Part shown: in pieces, positions 36,083-45,056 of the stretch
Layout: each line of letters opens with the position of its first letter
How positions within the stretch are numbered: position 1 is the first letter of the stretch
From: an uncultured Rhizobium sp.
GTDB taxonomy: Bacteria; Pseudomonadota; Alphaproteobacteria; Rhizobiales; Rhizobiaceae
NCBI GenBank assembly: GCA_945952315.1
Contig: CAMFIE010000002.1
Location: forward strand, 362,089-426,088
Reading direction: 5' to 3'
Length of the DNA: 64,000 nt
Notes under the pieces: model-generated
The model's input: the letters and a program-made list of their open reading frames with translations, nothing else
Told to the model about the DNA's origin: nothing
Database searches by the model: none
Translations under genes and position numbers: made by a program

Positions 36083-37366
36083 TCACAAATTGTCGAGCAG
36101 TGCGTACCAGGTCAGTGCAAGGAAAAGCAAAGGCTTGCGCAGCGCATGCCCGCCGGGGAAGGGCGGGATTGCAAGGCTTCGGTAGAAGTCGAGCTCGCTC
36201 GTGTTGCCGGTGATTTCGTCGGCGTAGAGCTTGCCGCAATAATTGGCGAGCATCACCCCATGGCCGGAATAGCCGCCGATCGAGGTCACCCCCGGCATCA
36301 CCTCGCGCACGAAGGGCTTGCGCGGCAGGGTAATCCCCACCGAGCCACCCCAGCTGTGGGTGATCTCCACAGTCTTCAGGGCCGGATAGATTTCGGCGAT
36401 CTGCTTGCGGATATGGATCGAGATGTCGCCGGGATTGGCGGCGGTATAGGCCTCGCGTCCGCCAAACAGCAGGCGTCCGTCCTTCGTCTTGCGGAAATAG
36501 CGCACCATGAAACGGCTGTCGGCAATCGCCTCGCTGCCAGGGATCACGCCCGGCAAGCCATCCAGCGGCACGGTCGCGCCGATGAAGGACTGGATCGGCA
36601 TGATATGGGCTGCCGTCACCGGCTCCAGCCGACCGATATAGCCATTGGTGGCGATCAGCACCTTTTCCGCCGTAATCGTGCCGCCGGGCGTATCGATCAT
36701 GGTCTTTCCACCCGACTGGCGAATGGCCATGGCAGGCGAAAGTTCGTGAAGCGAGGCACCCGCCTCACGCGCGCACCTCGCAAGCCCGATCACCAGCTTC
36801 AGCGGATGGATATGACCGGTGCCCGCATCATAGACGCCGCAGTGAAAGCGGGTGGAGCCAACGCGCTCCTCGGTTTCCTGCCGGTCCATGAAACGGATCG
36901 CCGTATAGCCATAGCGGTTCGCCATGATATCGGCGGTCTTGCGATATTCCTCGTCCTTGCCAGGCTTGTGCGAGACGCTCATGTAACCCGGCTGGTAGTC
37001 GATCTCCACCTCGTTGTCGCGGGCGAAATCGAGGAGATGGCGCTTGGCGCGCTCGGCCATGTCGAACAGCGCGCGGGTGCGCTCGTAGCCGAATTGCGGT
37101 TCCATCTCGTCGGGCCAGGCGCGCTGGCCGGTGCCGATCTGGCCGCCATTGCGGCCAGAGGCGCCATCCCCGAAACGGGCGGCCTCGACGAGGGTGACGG
37201 ACACCCCCGCCTTGGCCAGATTGAAGGCGGCCTGAAGGCCGGTAAAGCCGCCGCCGATGATGGCGACGTCCGTGCTTTTGTCGCCGTCAAGCGCCGGATA
37301 GTCCGGACGCTCGCCAGCAGACGCCTGATACCAGGATATTCCCGGTGCGATTGGGCTTTGCCACAT
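36083..37366 (-). CDS. FAD-dependent oxidoreductase, PuuB-like (gamma-glutamylputrescine oxidase type)
   Basis: 427-residue DAO-fold flavoenzyme: Rossmann motif VAIIGGGFTGLQAAFNLAKAG (about residues 33-52), GASGRNGGQIGTGQRAWPDE, and a C-terminal GITLPRKPFVREVMPGV-type block with GYSGHGVMLA. This is the usual pattern of glutamylputrescine oxidases. It lies 18 bases after the PuuA-like ligase, so the two may oxidise glutamylated putrescine. The exact amine substrate cannot be read from sequence. Confidence 0.85.
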   Translation of the reverse strand: MWQSPIAPGISWYQASAGERPDYPALDGDKSTDVAIIGGGFTGLQAAFNLAKAGVSVTLVEAARFGDGASGRNGGQIGTGQRAWPDEMEPQFGYERTRALFDMAERAKRHLLDFARDNEVEIDYQPGYMSVSHKPGKDEEYRKTADIMANRYGYTAIRFMDRQETEERVGSTRFHCGVYDAGTGHIHPLKLVIGLARCAREAGASLHELSPAMAIRQSGGKTMIDTPGGTITAEKVLIATNGYIGRLEPVTAAHIMPIQSFIGATVPLDGLPGVIPGSEAIADSRFMVRYFRKTKDGRLLFGGREAYTAANPGDISIHIRKQIAEIYPALKTVEITHSWGGSVGITLPRKPFVREVMPGVTSIGGYSGHGVMLANYCGKLYADEITGNTSELDFYRSLAIPPFPGGHALRKPLLFLALTWYALLDNL

Positions 37367-37384
37367 GATCGAACCAGCCGGGGA

Positions 37385-38818
37385 TCAGACGTTGAGAAGC
37401 AGGAATTCCCGCTCCCAGGGGCTGATCACCTGCATGAAGGTCTCGAACTCGCCGCGCTTGAGACCCGCATACATGCCGATGAATTCGGCACCAAGGCAGC
37501 CCGCAAGGCTTGGCTCGGCCTCCATCAGCGCAACCGCTTCGAGAAGCCCGCGCGGCAGGTCGATGCGGCCGTCATTCACCGTACCGCCGGCGGGCGGGGT
37601 CGGCGCGATCTCGTTGACCATGCCGAGATAACCGCAGGCAAGCGAGGCCGCGAGCGCGAGATAGGGATTGGCATCCGAACCCGGCAGGCGGTTTTCCACC
37701 CGCCGCGCCTCCGGCTTCGACACCGGAACGCGAAACGCCGTCGTTCGGTTGTCATAGCCCCATTGCGTGTTCACCGGGCTCGACATGCCGGGGGTGAGAC
37801 GACGGTAGGAGTTCACGTAGGGCGCCATCATTGCCAGCGCATGCGGCACATAGCGCTGCATGCCGCCGATGAACTGGCGGAAGAGTTCCGATTCCTCGCC
37901 CTCCGGCGTGGAGAAGATGTTCTTGCCGGTCTTTGCATCCACCACCGACTGGTGGATATGCATGGCGGAACCGGCTTGTCCCTGCAGCGGCTTGGCCATG
38001 AAGGTGGCATAGATGCCATGCTTCAGTGCGGCCTCGCGGATGGTCCGCTTGAACATGAAGACCTGATCGGCAAGCTCCAGCGGATCGCCGTGGCTGAGGT
38101 TGATTTCCAGCTGTGCCGGGCCTTCTTCGTGGATGAGCGTGTCGATTTCCAGCCCCTGCTTTTCCGAGAAGGCGTAGATATCGTCCACCAGTTCGTCGAA
38201 TTCGTTGACGCCGGAGATCGAATAGCCCTGACCGCCAAGGATGGTACGGCCCGAGCGGCCCTTCGGCGGTTGCAGCGGATAGTCGGGGTCTTCGTTCATG
38301 GCGACGAGATAGAATTCGATTTCCGGTGCCACCACCGGTTTCCAGCCCTTTGCGGCATAAAGGCCCATCACGCGGCGCAGCACATTGCGCGGCGTATAGC
38401 TGGTCGGTACGCCATCGATATCCACGATGTCGCAGATCACCTGCGCGGTCGGGTCTTCTTCCCAGGGCACGATGGCAAGGGTGGAAAGATCGGGTACGAG
38501 CTTCAGGTCGCTGTCGCGCTCGTCATAGCGGAAGCCGCCGGATTCATCGGGATATTCCCCGGAGATCGTGTGCCGGAACACGGCATTGGGCAGCGCGAGG
38601 GAATTGTTTCCGTTAAATTTGGAGGTAAGCATCATTTTGCCGCGCGGAACGCCGGCAAGATCGGGCGTGATGCATTCAATGTCTTCAATGCCCCGGGCGC
38701 GTAGCCATTCTCCGGCCTCCTTCCAGCCGGTAACCCCGCGTAGGGACTGTGCGGCGAGCGTTGCCTCGCCTTTGGATGATTTGGAAGATTTGGCAGCTTT
38801 GGATTTTTTCAGAGGCAT
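37385..38818 (-). CDS. Glutamine synthetase family protein, PuuA-like (gamma-glutamylpolyamine ligase)
   Basis: 477-residue GS-fold ligase. Signatures: TLIHEEGPAQLEINLSHGDP, GSAMHIHQSVVDAKTGKN, NSYRRLTPGMSSP and DANPYLALAASLACG, matching GlnT/PuuA-type enzymes that join glutamate to amines rather than housekeeping GlnA (no adenylylation loop seen). I chose 38818 (MPLKKSKAAKSS), which leaves room for a divergent promoter; the frame stays open further upstream. It lies in front of the PuuB-like oxidase as an operon. Confidence 0.88.
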   Translation of the reverse strand: MPLKKSKAAKSSKSSKGEATLAAQSLRGVTGWKEAGEWLRARGIEDIECITPDLAGVPRGKMMLTSKFNGNNSLALPNAVFRHTISGEYPDESGGFRYDERDSDLKLVPDLSTLAIVPWEEDPTAQVICDIVDIDGVPTSYTPRNVLRRVMGLYAAKGWKPVVAPEIEFYLVAMNEDPDYPLQPPKGRSGRTILGGQGYSISGVNEFDELVDDIYAFSEKQGLEIDTLIHEEGPAQLEINLSHGDPLELADQVFMFKRTIREAALKHGIYATFMAKPLQGQAGSAMHIHQSVVDAKTGKNIFSTPEGEESELFRQFIGGMQRYVPHALAMMAPYVNSYRRLTPGMSSPVNTQWGYDNRTTAFRVPVSKPEARRVENRLPGSDANPYLALAASLACGYLGMVNEIAPTPPAGGTVNDGRIDLPRGLLEAVALMEAEPSLAGCLGAEFIGMYAGLKRGEFETFMQVISPWEREFLLLNV

Positions 38819-38946
38819 GTCCCACCAGTTGGACGTTGATAATGGTGGTATCTTATCCACTCCCGGGAAATAAGCGAGGGGGCCGCGCATTGACTTTGCC
38901 GGATTCTCAGCCAAACAAGGGCGAATTTCGCGAAAGGAAGCCCGAA

Positions 38947-40131
38947 TTGGCCCGGAAAGTGGATGTGATTGTGCTCGGTGCCGGGGCGGCAGGCCTGATG
39001 GCGGCCATCACCGCCGGTCAGCGCGGCCGCTCAGTGCTCGTGCTGGATCATGCCAGGGCCGCGGGCGAGAAGATTCGCATTTCCGGCGGCGGGCGCTGCA
39101 ATTTCACCAATCTGCATGCCGGGCCGAAGAACTATCTCTCCGCCAATCCGCATTTTGCCAAATCCGCGCTTGCCCGCTACAGCCCGCGCGATTTCATCGC
39201 GCTGGTCGAAAAGCATCGCATTGCCTATCACGAAAAGACGCTCGGCCAGCTGTTTTGCGATGGCAGCGCGAAAGAAATCGTCGCCATGCTGCTTGCGGAA
39301 CTTGAGGCCGCAGGCGGGCGGCTGATGCTGGCGACCGCAATCTCGTCCGTACGCAAGACGGACAGCGGCTTTGCCGTCACGACGGACCGGGACGGCGAAT
39401 TCCTCGCGGAGAGCCTCGTGGTCGCGACCGGCGGCAAGTCGATCCCGAAAATGGGGGCGACGGGCCTTGCCTATCAGCTCGCCGACCAGTTCGGCCTGCC
39501 GGTCACCGAAACCCGTCCGGGTCTCGTGCCGCTGACACTGGAGCCGGGCCAGCTCGAACGGCTTTCCCCGCTTGCAGGGCTTTCCGCCGAGGCGGAAGTG
39601 AGCCATGGCAAGATACGGTTTCGCGAGGCGATCCTCTTCACCCATCGCGGGCTTTCCGGTCCCTCCATCCTGCAGATCTCCTCCTACTGGCGGGAAGGCG
39701 ATGCGATCACCCTGAGGCTTGAGCCCGATCTCGATTTCCTGGCGATCCTGAAACAGGCAAAGGCAAGCCGTGGCAAGCAGGCGGTGCAGACGGTGCTGTC
39801 CGACCACCTTCCCAAGCGCCTGGCGCAATATGTGGCGGAGGAGCTGAAGATCGAGCGCCCGCTTGCCGATCTTTCGGACAAGGTGCTGGCAGCGGTTGCG
39901 GAAAGCCTTGAGGCCTGGCGGATCACCCCCGGCGGATCGGAAGGGTATCGCACCGCGGAAGTCACGCTCGGTGGTGTGGATACATCCGCGCTTGATTCCA
40001 AAACCATGCAGGCTCGCGCCGTGCCGGGCCTCTATTTCATCGGCGAATGCGTGGATGTGACCGGCTGGCTCGGCGGCTATAACTTCCAGTGGGCCTGGGC
40101 TTCCGGCCATGCGGCAGGCGAGGCGGCGTGA
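38947..40131 (+). CDS. NAD(P)/FAD-dependent oxidoreductase, HI0933 type
   Basis: 394-residue flavoprotein. Signatures: VDVIVLGAGAAGLMAAITAGQRG, KIRISGGGRCNFTN (the hallmark of the HI0933 family), VVATGGKSIPKMGATG and CVDVTGWLGGYNFQWAWASGHAAG. The exact reaction of this family is not known. The start is a TTG at 38947 (M-A-R-K-V-D-V), chosen because AAAGGAAG stands 6 bases upstream; earlier frame is open but resembles nothing. It is divergent from the PuuA-like gene with about 128 bases between the starts. Confidence 0.88.
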   Translation: MARKVDVIVLGAGAAGLMAAITAGQRGRSVLVLDHARAAGEKIRISGGGRCNFTNLHAGPKNYLSANPHFAKSALARYSPRDFIALVEKHRIAYHEKTLGQLFCDGSAKEIVAMLLAELEAAGGRLMLATAISSVRKTDSGFAVTTDRDGEFLAESLVVATGGKSIPKMGATGLAYQLADQFGLPVTETRPGLVPLTLEPGQLERLSPLAGLSAEAEVSHGKIRFREAILFTHRGLSGPSILQISSYWREGDAITLRLEPDLDFLAILKQAKASRGKQAVQTVLSDHLPKRLAQYVAEELKIERPLADLSDKVLAAVAESLEAWRITPGGSEGYRTAEVTLGGVDTSALDSKTMQARAVPGLYFIGECVDVTGWLGGYNFQWAWASGHAAGEAA

Positions 40132-40341
40132 GACGGGTCTTGTCCATATGACGCATTGCGCATCGGGAAAGAATGGAGCAGACTGCCTCTCATGACGAGG
40201 CCGATTTGTTTTTCCAAAGCATCGTCATGTTTTAATGATTGTTAATGGGCAGGTGTCATCCTGCCTTCATGCCGCAAGGTCTTTTCCTCCCAGATGACCC
40301 GGCGCTGCATGGATAATCAAGCTGAGGAAGGGTTGCAGGGC

Positions 40342-40482
40342 ATGAAACAGGATCGTCGCCGCGCTCGCGCCATCGCCATTGCCGAAGTCCAGAAGACGAG
40401 CGAGCAGCACTGGCTGCGCCTTGGCTTCCTGACCGGCGCCGTGCTTCTCGCTGTCGGTCTGGTGTTCAGCCTCGTGCACTGA
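40342..40482 (+). CDS. Small single-helix membrane protein
   Basis: 46 residues: a basic, helical head (MKQDRRRARAIAIAEVQKTSEQ) and a membrane helix (LGFLTGAVLLAVGLVFSLV). I chose ATG 40342; GAGGAAGG lies upstream with a long spacer, and ATG 40309 would add 11 residues. No function is recognised. It stands alone. Confidence 0.55.
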   Translation: MKQDRRRARAIAIAEVQKTSEQHWLRLGFLTGAVLLAVGLVFSLVH

Positions 40483-40693
40483 GCACGATTGACCATATTC
40501 TTCCCGGCCCGGTACGCCCGGGCCATCCTGCGGATGTCGCTTTTCCCGAAAACATGAAAAAGCCGCGCGAGTGGCCGCAACCGGCACTCCCATGCCCGGT
40601 CATCGGCCCCTTGCGCGGCGAAAACCCCCGCCAGAACGGGGGCTCTCAAATCTGTCAACCTGACGGATCACATTGGCATGCCAGCCCGGTGGA

Positions 40694-40936
40694 TCAGGCT
40701 GTCGGGCCCTGCGTGAGGATCACCGGGATCAGGAGATCGCCCCAGTTGCCGCCGCCACCATGGTGGCGGGCCGAGCGCACGAGTTCCACCGAAACCCCGG
40801 CATCGACCGCCTTCATCACCGACTGATTGAGCCGGTGCAGGTCATTGGCCACCATGCGGATCATGGCCTGCTGGTCGCTGGACATGGCGGATGCCTGTTC
40901 TTCAGCCCGTTCCTTAACGCGTGTCTGCGGTGCCAT
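40694..40936 (-). CDS. Small conserved-looking hypothetical protein
   Basis: 80 residues, with a Gln/Glu-rich helical middle (DQQAMIRMVANDLHRLNQSVMKAVDAGVSVELVRSARHHGGGGNWGDLLIPVIL). The start at 40936 has GAGGAG with a 7-base spacer, and is the reason to believe it. A TTTGTAAA box, matching those before the divergent regulator, stands 35 bases upstream (40971). No family is recognised. Confidence 0.6.
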   Translation of the reverse strand: MAPQTRVKERAEEQASAMSSDQQAMIRMVANDLHRLNQSVMKAVDAGVSVELVRSARHHGGGGNWGDLLIPVILTQGPTA

Positions 40937-40970
40937 CGTATCACTCCTCGTCTTAGGGGTCCCGATGCGG

Positions 40971-41195
40971 TTTGTAAAACAAGTCACAAGCCGCTTTCAT
41001 GTCTTTGTCTGCGTCTCTTTCGACGACCCGTCTGTCGTCCTCTGATGTGACTGTTTTTACACTGCACTGCGAAAGAGCACCAGAAAATAACGGAAATTCC
41101 GCCCATCAAAAGGGTTATGATGTCTTGTCTTTGACAAGTGCACGCTGTAAATTTGTAAAAACTGTAAATCCGATCGCGGTAGCAGGTTTGTAAAA
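40971..41195. promoter_or_regulatory. Three TTTGTAAA(A) boxes around the regulator promoter
   Basis: TTTGTAAAA at 40971-40979, 41152-41160 and 41187-41195; the last ends 11 bases before the start codon of the ScfR-like gene, so binding there would block translation or transcription start. Regulators of this family are known to bind TTTGCAAA-like sites; the gene at 40694 starts 35 bases from the first box. Autoregulation is inferred. Confidence 0.5.
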
Positions 41196-41205
41196 GGCGT
41201 GACAA

Positions 41206-42624
41206 ATGGCTGAAAACAAGATTTTTGCCGGGCCGCGCGTGCGGCGCATCCGCAATGCACTGAACCTGACCCAGACGGCGATGGCCGAGGCGCTGGAGAT
41301 TTCGCCCTCCTATCTCAACCTGATCGAGCGAAACCAGCGGCCGCTGACGGTGCAATTGCTGCTGAAGCTTGCCGCCGTCTACAAGGTCGATCTCGACGAG
41401 CTGCGCGGGACGGGCAGCGACATGGCAGGCGGCCTGCGGGAAGTCTTTGCCGATCCGCTGCTGGCGGGCGAAATTCCGGGTGACCAGGAACTGGTCGAGG
41501 TGGCGGAGGCTGCCCCCAATGCCGCAACCGGCATTGTCAAGCTCTACCGTGCCTATCGCGAGCAGGCGGCCCGTCTTACCGATCTCGCCGAGCTTCTGGC
41601 GAGGGAGGGGCATGACACGTCGCTTTCGGCCGCCCGCCTGCCGATGGACGAGGTGCGCGAAAAGCTGGAGCGGCGCAGCCATTATTTTGCGGCGATCGAG
41701 ACGGCGGCGGAGGCTTTTCACGAAAAGCTGTCGGCGGGCGATGGCCTGCTGCCGGTGCTGAAGGAGTGGCTGCGGGCCGAACATGGCATTGTTGTGCGCC
41801 TGCTGCCGATCCATGCCATGCCGAACCAGCGCCGCCGGTTCGACCGGCACTCGATGCGGCTGTTCCTGTCGGAGCGGCTGTCGCCGCAGGAGCAGATGCG
41901 CGAAATCGCGCAGGAAGCCTCGCTGCTGGCGCTGCGCGAGGAAATTCTTGCCGAGCTGGAGGCGCTGGCGCTTTCCAGCCACGAGGCGCGGCGTATCGGC
42001 CGGTTCGAGCTGGCGCGGCATGCGGCGCTTGCCCTGATCATGCCCTATCAGCCTTTTCTCGCGCAGGCGCAGCGGGCAAAATATGATGTGGATCTGCTGC
42101 GAAGCCGCTTTTCCGCCTCGTTCGAGCAGGTGGCGGAGCGGCTCACCATGCTCGCCCGGCCCGGTGCTTCCGGCATTCCTTTTTTCCTGATGGAAATTGA
42201 CCATGCCGGCAACCGCTTGCGGCGGCAGGGCGCGCAGGGGTTTCCGCATTCCCGCTTTGGCGGTGGCTGCCCGAAGCTCAATATCCACAGCGCCTTTGCC
42301 CAGCCCTCGCAAATCCTCGTGGATCGGGCCGTGATGCCGGATGGAACCGGCTATCTGCTGGTTTCCCGCACGCTCGAAGGGCCGCAGGCGGGCTTTCAGG
42401 AAAGGCTGCGGCGCACGGCGGTGCTGATCGGCTGCGATCTCGCCCATGCGGAGGAAACGGTCTACGGACAGGCCTCCGCGGGCGGTTTCGCGCCGGTCGA
42501 AATCGGTGCCGCCTGCCGCCTCTGCGAACGCCCCGGCTGCCTGTCACGGGCCGAGCCGCCGGTGACCAGACCGCTCGGTCTCGACGAGATGGTCAGCGGC
42601 ATGAGTGCCTTCGATTTTCAATAA
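41206..42624 (+). CDS. XRE/ScfR-type transcription regulator with IrrE-like domain
   Basis: 472 residues: an N-terminal helix-turn-helix (VRRIRNALNLTQTAMAEALEISPSYLNLIERNQRPLTVQLLLKLA, about 10-55), an ImmA/IrrE-like middle, and a C-terminal short-chain fatty acyl-responsive domain (DUF2083-like; GIPFFLMEIDHAGNRLRRQGAQGFPHSRFGGGCPKLNIHSAFAQPSQI) ending with a Cys cluster (GAACRLCERPGC). The metal HExxH motif is not present (FELARHAALALI instead), as is known for regulators of this type such as RamB and PccR, which respond to acyl-CoA. Acetate or propionate metabolism is the likely target. Start ATG 41206 with AAAGGCG. Confidence 0.82.
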   Translation: MAENKIFAGPRVRRIRNALNLTQTAMAEALEISPSYLNLIERNQRPLTVQLLLKLAAVYKVDLDELRGTGSDMAGGLREVFADPLLAGEIPGDQELVEVAEAAPNAATGIVKLYRAYREQAARLTDLAELLAREGHDTSLSAARLPMDEVREKLERRSHYFAAIETAAEAFHEKLSAGDGLLPVLKEWLRAEHGIVVRLLPIHAMPNQRRRFDRHSMRLFLSERLSPQEQMREIAQEASLLALREEILAELEALALSSHEARRIGRFELARHAALALIMPYQPFLAQAQRAKYDVDLLRSRFSASFEQVAERLTMLARPGASGIPFFLMEIDHAGNRLRRQGAQGFPHSRFGGGCPKLNIHSAFAQPSQILVDRAVMPDGTGYLLVSRTLEGPQAGFQERLRRTAVLIGCDLAHAEETVYGQASAGGFAPVEIGAACRLCERPGCLSRAEPPVTRPLGLDEMVSGMSAFDFQ

Positions 42625-42755
42625 AGAACGCTTTTGGGGAATATGATTATAAAAATCACCCTTGCCGCCTTTCGTTTTCCTCCATAATCTTCTCCCTAAT
42701 GAAACGTGAAGGACGGGACAAAAAGCTGCCCAAACCTTCCAAAAGGGAGAACATC

Positions 42756-43847
42756 ATGAAATTTTCGCGGATAATGACGGCTGCGCTTGCTACTTTATGC
42801 CTGCCCGCACTCGCACATGCCGAAGACAAGGTCGTAAATGTTTACAACTGGTCCGATTATATCGACAGCTCCATTCTAGAAGATTTTACCAAGGAAACCG
42901 GCATCAAGGTTGTCTACGACGTGTTCGACAACAACGAGACGCTGGAGACCAAGCTGCTTGCGGGCGGCACCGGTTATGACGTGGTTGTGCCCTCGGGCGA
43001 CTTCCTGCAGCGACAGATCCAGGCGGGCGTGTTCCAGAAGCTCGACAAGTCGAAGCTCCCGAACATTTCCAACATGTGGGATGTGATCAACGAGCGCACC
43101 GGCACCTATGATCCGGGCAATGAATATGCCATCGACTATATGTGGGGCACCACCGGCATCGGCTATAACAAGGCCAAGCTGAAGGAAATCACCGGCTCGG
43201 ATACGCCGCCCACCTGGGATACGCTGTTCAATCCGGACAATGCCGCCAAGTTCAAGGATTGCGGCATCTACATGCTCGATGCCCCGAAGGAAGTGCTGGC
43301 CGCTACCCTCAACTATCTCGGCCTCGATCCGAACTCGCACAAGCTGGAAGACATCGAAAAGGGCGGTGAAGTGCTCGCCAAGGTTCGCCCCTTCGTGCGC
43401 AAGTTCCACTCGTCGGAATATATCAATGCGCTCGCCAATGGCGATATCTGCCTGGCGCTCGGCTGGTCGGGTGACGTGTTCCAAGCCCGCAACCGTGCCG
43501 CCGAAGCCAAGGCCGGTGTGGAAGTGGGCTATGTGATCCCGGATCAGGGCGCGCAGATGTGGTTCGACATGATGGCCATCCCCGCCGATGCGCCGCATGT
43601 GGAAGAGGCCCATGCCTTCCTCAACTATCTGATGAAGCCGGAAGTGATCGCCAAGGCCTCGAACTACGTGTTCTACGCCAATGGCAACAAGGCTTCGCAG
43701 GCCTTCATCAACAAGGAAGTGATCGACGACAAGGCGATCTATCCCTCTGATGACGTTATGAAAAAGCTGTTCACCGTCACCCCTTATGACCAGAAAACGC
43801 AAAGGCAGGTGACCAGGCTGTGGACGAAGATCGTCAGCGGCCAGTAA
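42756..43847 (+). CDS. potF: Putrescine/polyamine-binding periplasmic protein PotF-like
   Basis: 363-residue extracellular solute-binding protein: signal peptide (RIMTAALATLCLPALAHA), then KVVNVYNWSDYIDSS at the mature N-terminus, GYDVVVPSGDFLQRQI and YMWGTTGIGYN, the pattern of PotD/PotF-type polyamine receptors. Start 42756 with AAAGGGAG upstream; the frame extends upstream without support. It heads potFGHI. A hairpin between it and potG may give extra copies of the binding protein. Confidence 0.93.
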   Translation: MKFSRIMTAALATLCLPALAHAEDKVVNVYNWSDYIDSSILEDFTKETGIKVVYDVFDNNETLETKLLAGGTGYDVVVPSGDFLQRQIQAGVFQKLDKSKLPNISNMWDVINERTGTYDPGNEYAIDYMWGTTGIGYNKAKLKEITGSDTPPTWDTLFNPDNAAKFKDCGIYMLDAPKEVLAATLNYLGLDPNSHKLEDIEKGGEVLAKVRPFVRKFHSSEYINALANGDICLALGWSGDVFQARNRAAEAKAGVEVGYVIPDQGAQMWFDMMAIPADAPHVEEAHAFLNYLMKPEVIAKASNYVFYANGNKASQAFINKEVIDDKAIYPSDDVMKKLFTVTPYDQKTQRQVTRLWTKIVSGQ

Positions 43848-43859
43848 CGAACAGGAAGA

Positions 43860-43889
43860 AATGCCCGGAGCGACAAGCCCGGGCATTTT
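43860..43889 (+). terminator. Intra-operon hairpin between potF and potG
   Basis: 9-bp stem AATGCCCGG / CCGGGCATT followed by TTT. It probably lowers readthrough so that the binding protein is made in excess of the membrane parts. Confidence 0.75.
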
Positions 43890-43915
43890 CGCTATAAAAA
43901 ACCGGGGAACCCATC

Positions 43916-45055
43916 ATGAAATCACTCGGCAGTATACGCCGTTCCTTTGCTCCGTGGTCTGATCCGAATTCCATTCCTTACATTTCGATCCGGAACGTCA
44001 CGAAGAAATTTGGCGATTTCGTCGCCGTCGACAATCTCTCGCTTGATATCTACAACCGCGAATTCTTTGCGCTGCTTGGCGCATCCGGCTGCGGCAAGTC
44101 CACGCTGTTGCGCATGCTTGCGGGCTTTGAACAACCAACCTCCGGCGAAATCGTGCTTGACGGGCAGAACATGGCCGGCACGCCGCCCTATCGCCGCCCG
44201 GTCAACATGATGTTCCAGTCCTATGCGCTCTTCCCGCATATGACGGTGGAAAAGAACATCGCCTTCGGCCTCAAGCAGGATGGCATGCCGGCAAACGAGA
44301 TCGCGGAGCGCGTGAAGCAGATGCTGAAGCTCGTGAAGCTCGAAAAATTCGCCGCCCGCAAGCCGAACCAGCTTTCCGGCGGCCAGCGGCAGCGCGTGGC
44401 GCTGGCGCGTGCCGTTGCCAAGCGGCCGAAAGTGCTGCTTCTCGATGAACCGCTCGGCGCGCTGGACAAGAAGCTGCGCGAGGAAACCCAGTTCGAACTG
44501 ATGGACCTGCAGCAGGAGCTTGGGCTTACCTTCGTGATCGTGACCCACGACCAGGAAGAGGCGATGACCATGGCCGACCGCATCGCGGTGATGAATGCGG
44601 GCAAGGTGATCCAGGTGGCCACGCCACCGGAAATCTATGAAGCGCCGAACAGCCGCTTCGTGGCCGATTTCATCGGCGACGTGAACATTTTCGATGGCAA
44701 GGTCACCGCTGTGACCGGCGAATTCGTGGATATCGAGGCCGAAGGCGGCGTGAAGCTGCGCATGGTCTCTTCCGAACCGCCTGCCGTGGGCCAGAATGCG
44801 GCGGCCGTGATCCGCCCGGAAAAGATCCGGGTGACCGGCGAAAAGCCTGCCGGAAGGGCCAATGCGCTCGAAGGCGAGATCTGGGATATCGGCTATCTCG
44901 GCGACATGACCGTGTTTCGCGTCAAGCTCGATGGCGGCAAGATCGTCAAGGCCTCCTCGCTCAATGCGGTGCGCGCGGCAGAAGACCCGCTGACCTATGA
45001 CCAGAAGGTCTGGGTCTCCTTCGATGAAAATGCCGGTGTGGTTCTGAAGGATTGA
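43916..45055 (+). CDS. potG: Polyamine ABC transporter ATP-binding protein PotG-like
   Basis: 379-residue ATPase: Walker A GASGCGKST (about residue 57-65), signature LSGGQRQRVALARA, Walker B VLLLDEPLGALD, H-loop VTHDQEEA, and a C-terminal TOBE domain, as in PotA/PotG. It drives putrescine uptake through PotH and PotI. It begins 68 bases after potF and abuts potH (the next start is 2 bases away). Confidence 0.95.
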   Translation: MKSLGSIRRSFAPWSDPNSIPYISIRNVTKKFGDFVAVDNLSLDIYNREFFALLGASGCGKSTLLRMLAGFEQPTSGEIVLDGQNMAGTPPYRRPVNMMFQSYALFPHMTVEKNIAFGLKQDGMPANEIAERVKQMLKLVKLEKFAARKPNQLSGGQRQRVALARAVAKRPKVLLLDEPLGALDKKLREETQFELMDLQQELGLTFVIVTHDQEEAMTMADRIAVMNAGKVIQVATPPEIYEAPNSRFVADFIGDVNIFDGKVTAVTGEFVDIEAEGGVKLRMVSSEPPAVGQNAAAVIRPEKIRVTGEKPAGRANALEGEIWDIGYLGDMTVFRVKLDGGKIVKASSLNAVRAAEDPLTYDQKVWVSFDENAGVVLKD

Positions 45056-45056
45056 G

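Noticed and set aside
36074..38704. 876-codon open frame on the plus strand
   Set aside because: Antisense to the PuuB- and PuuA-like genes; the protein has no fold-like pattern.
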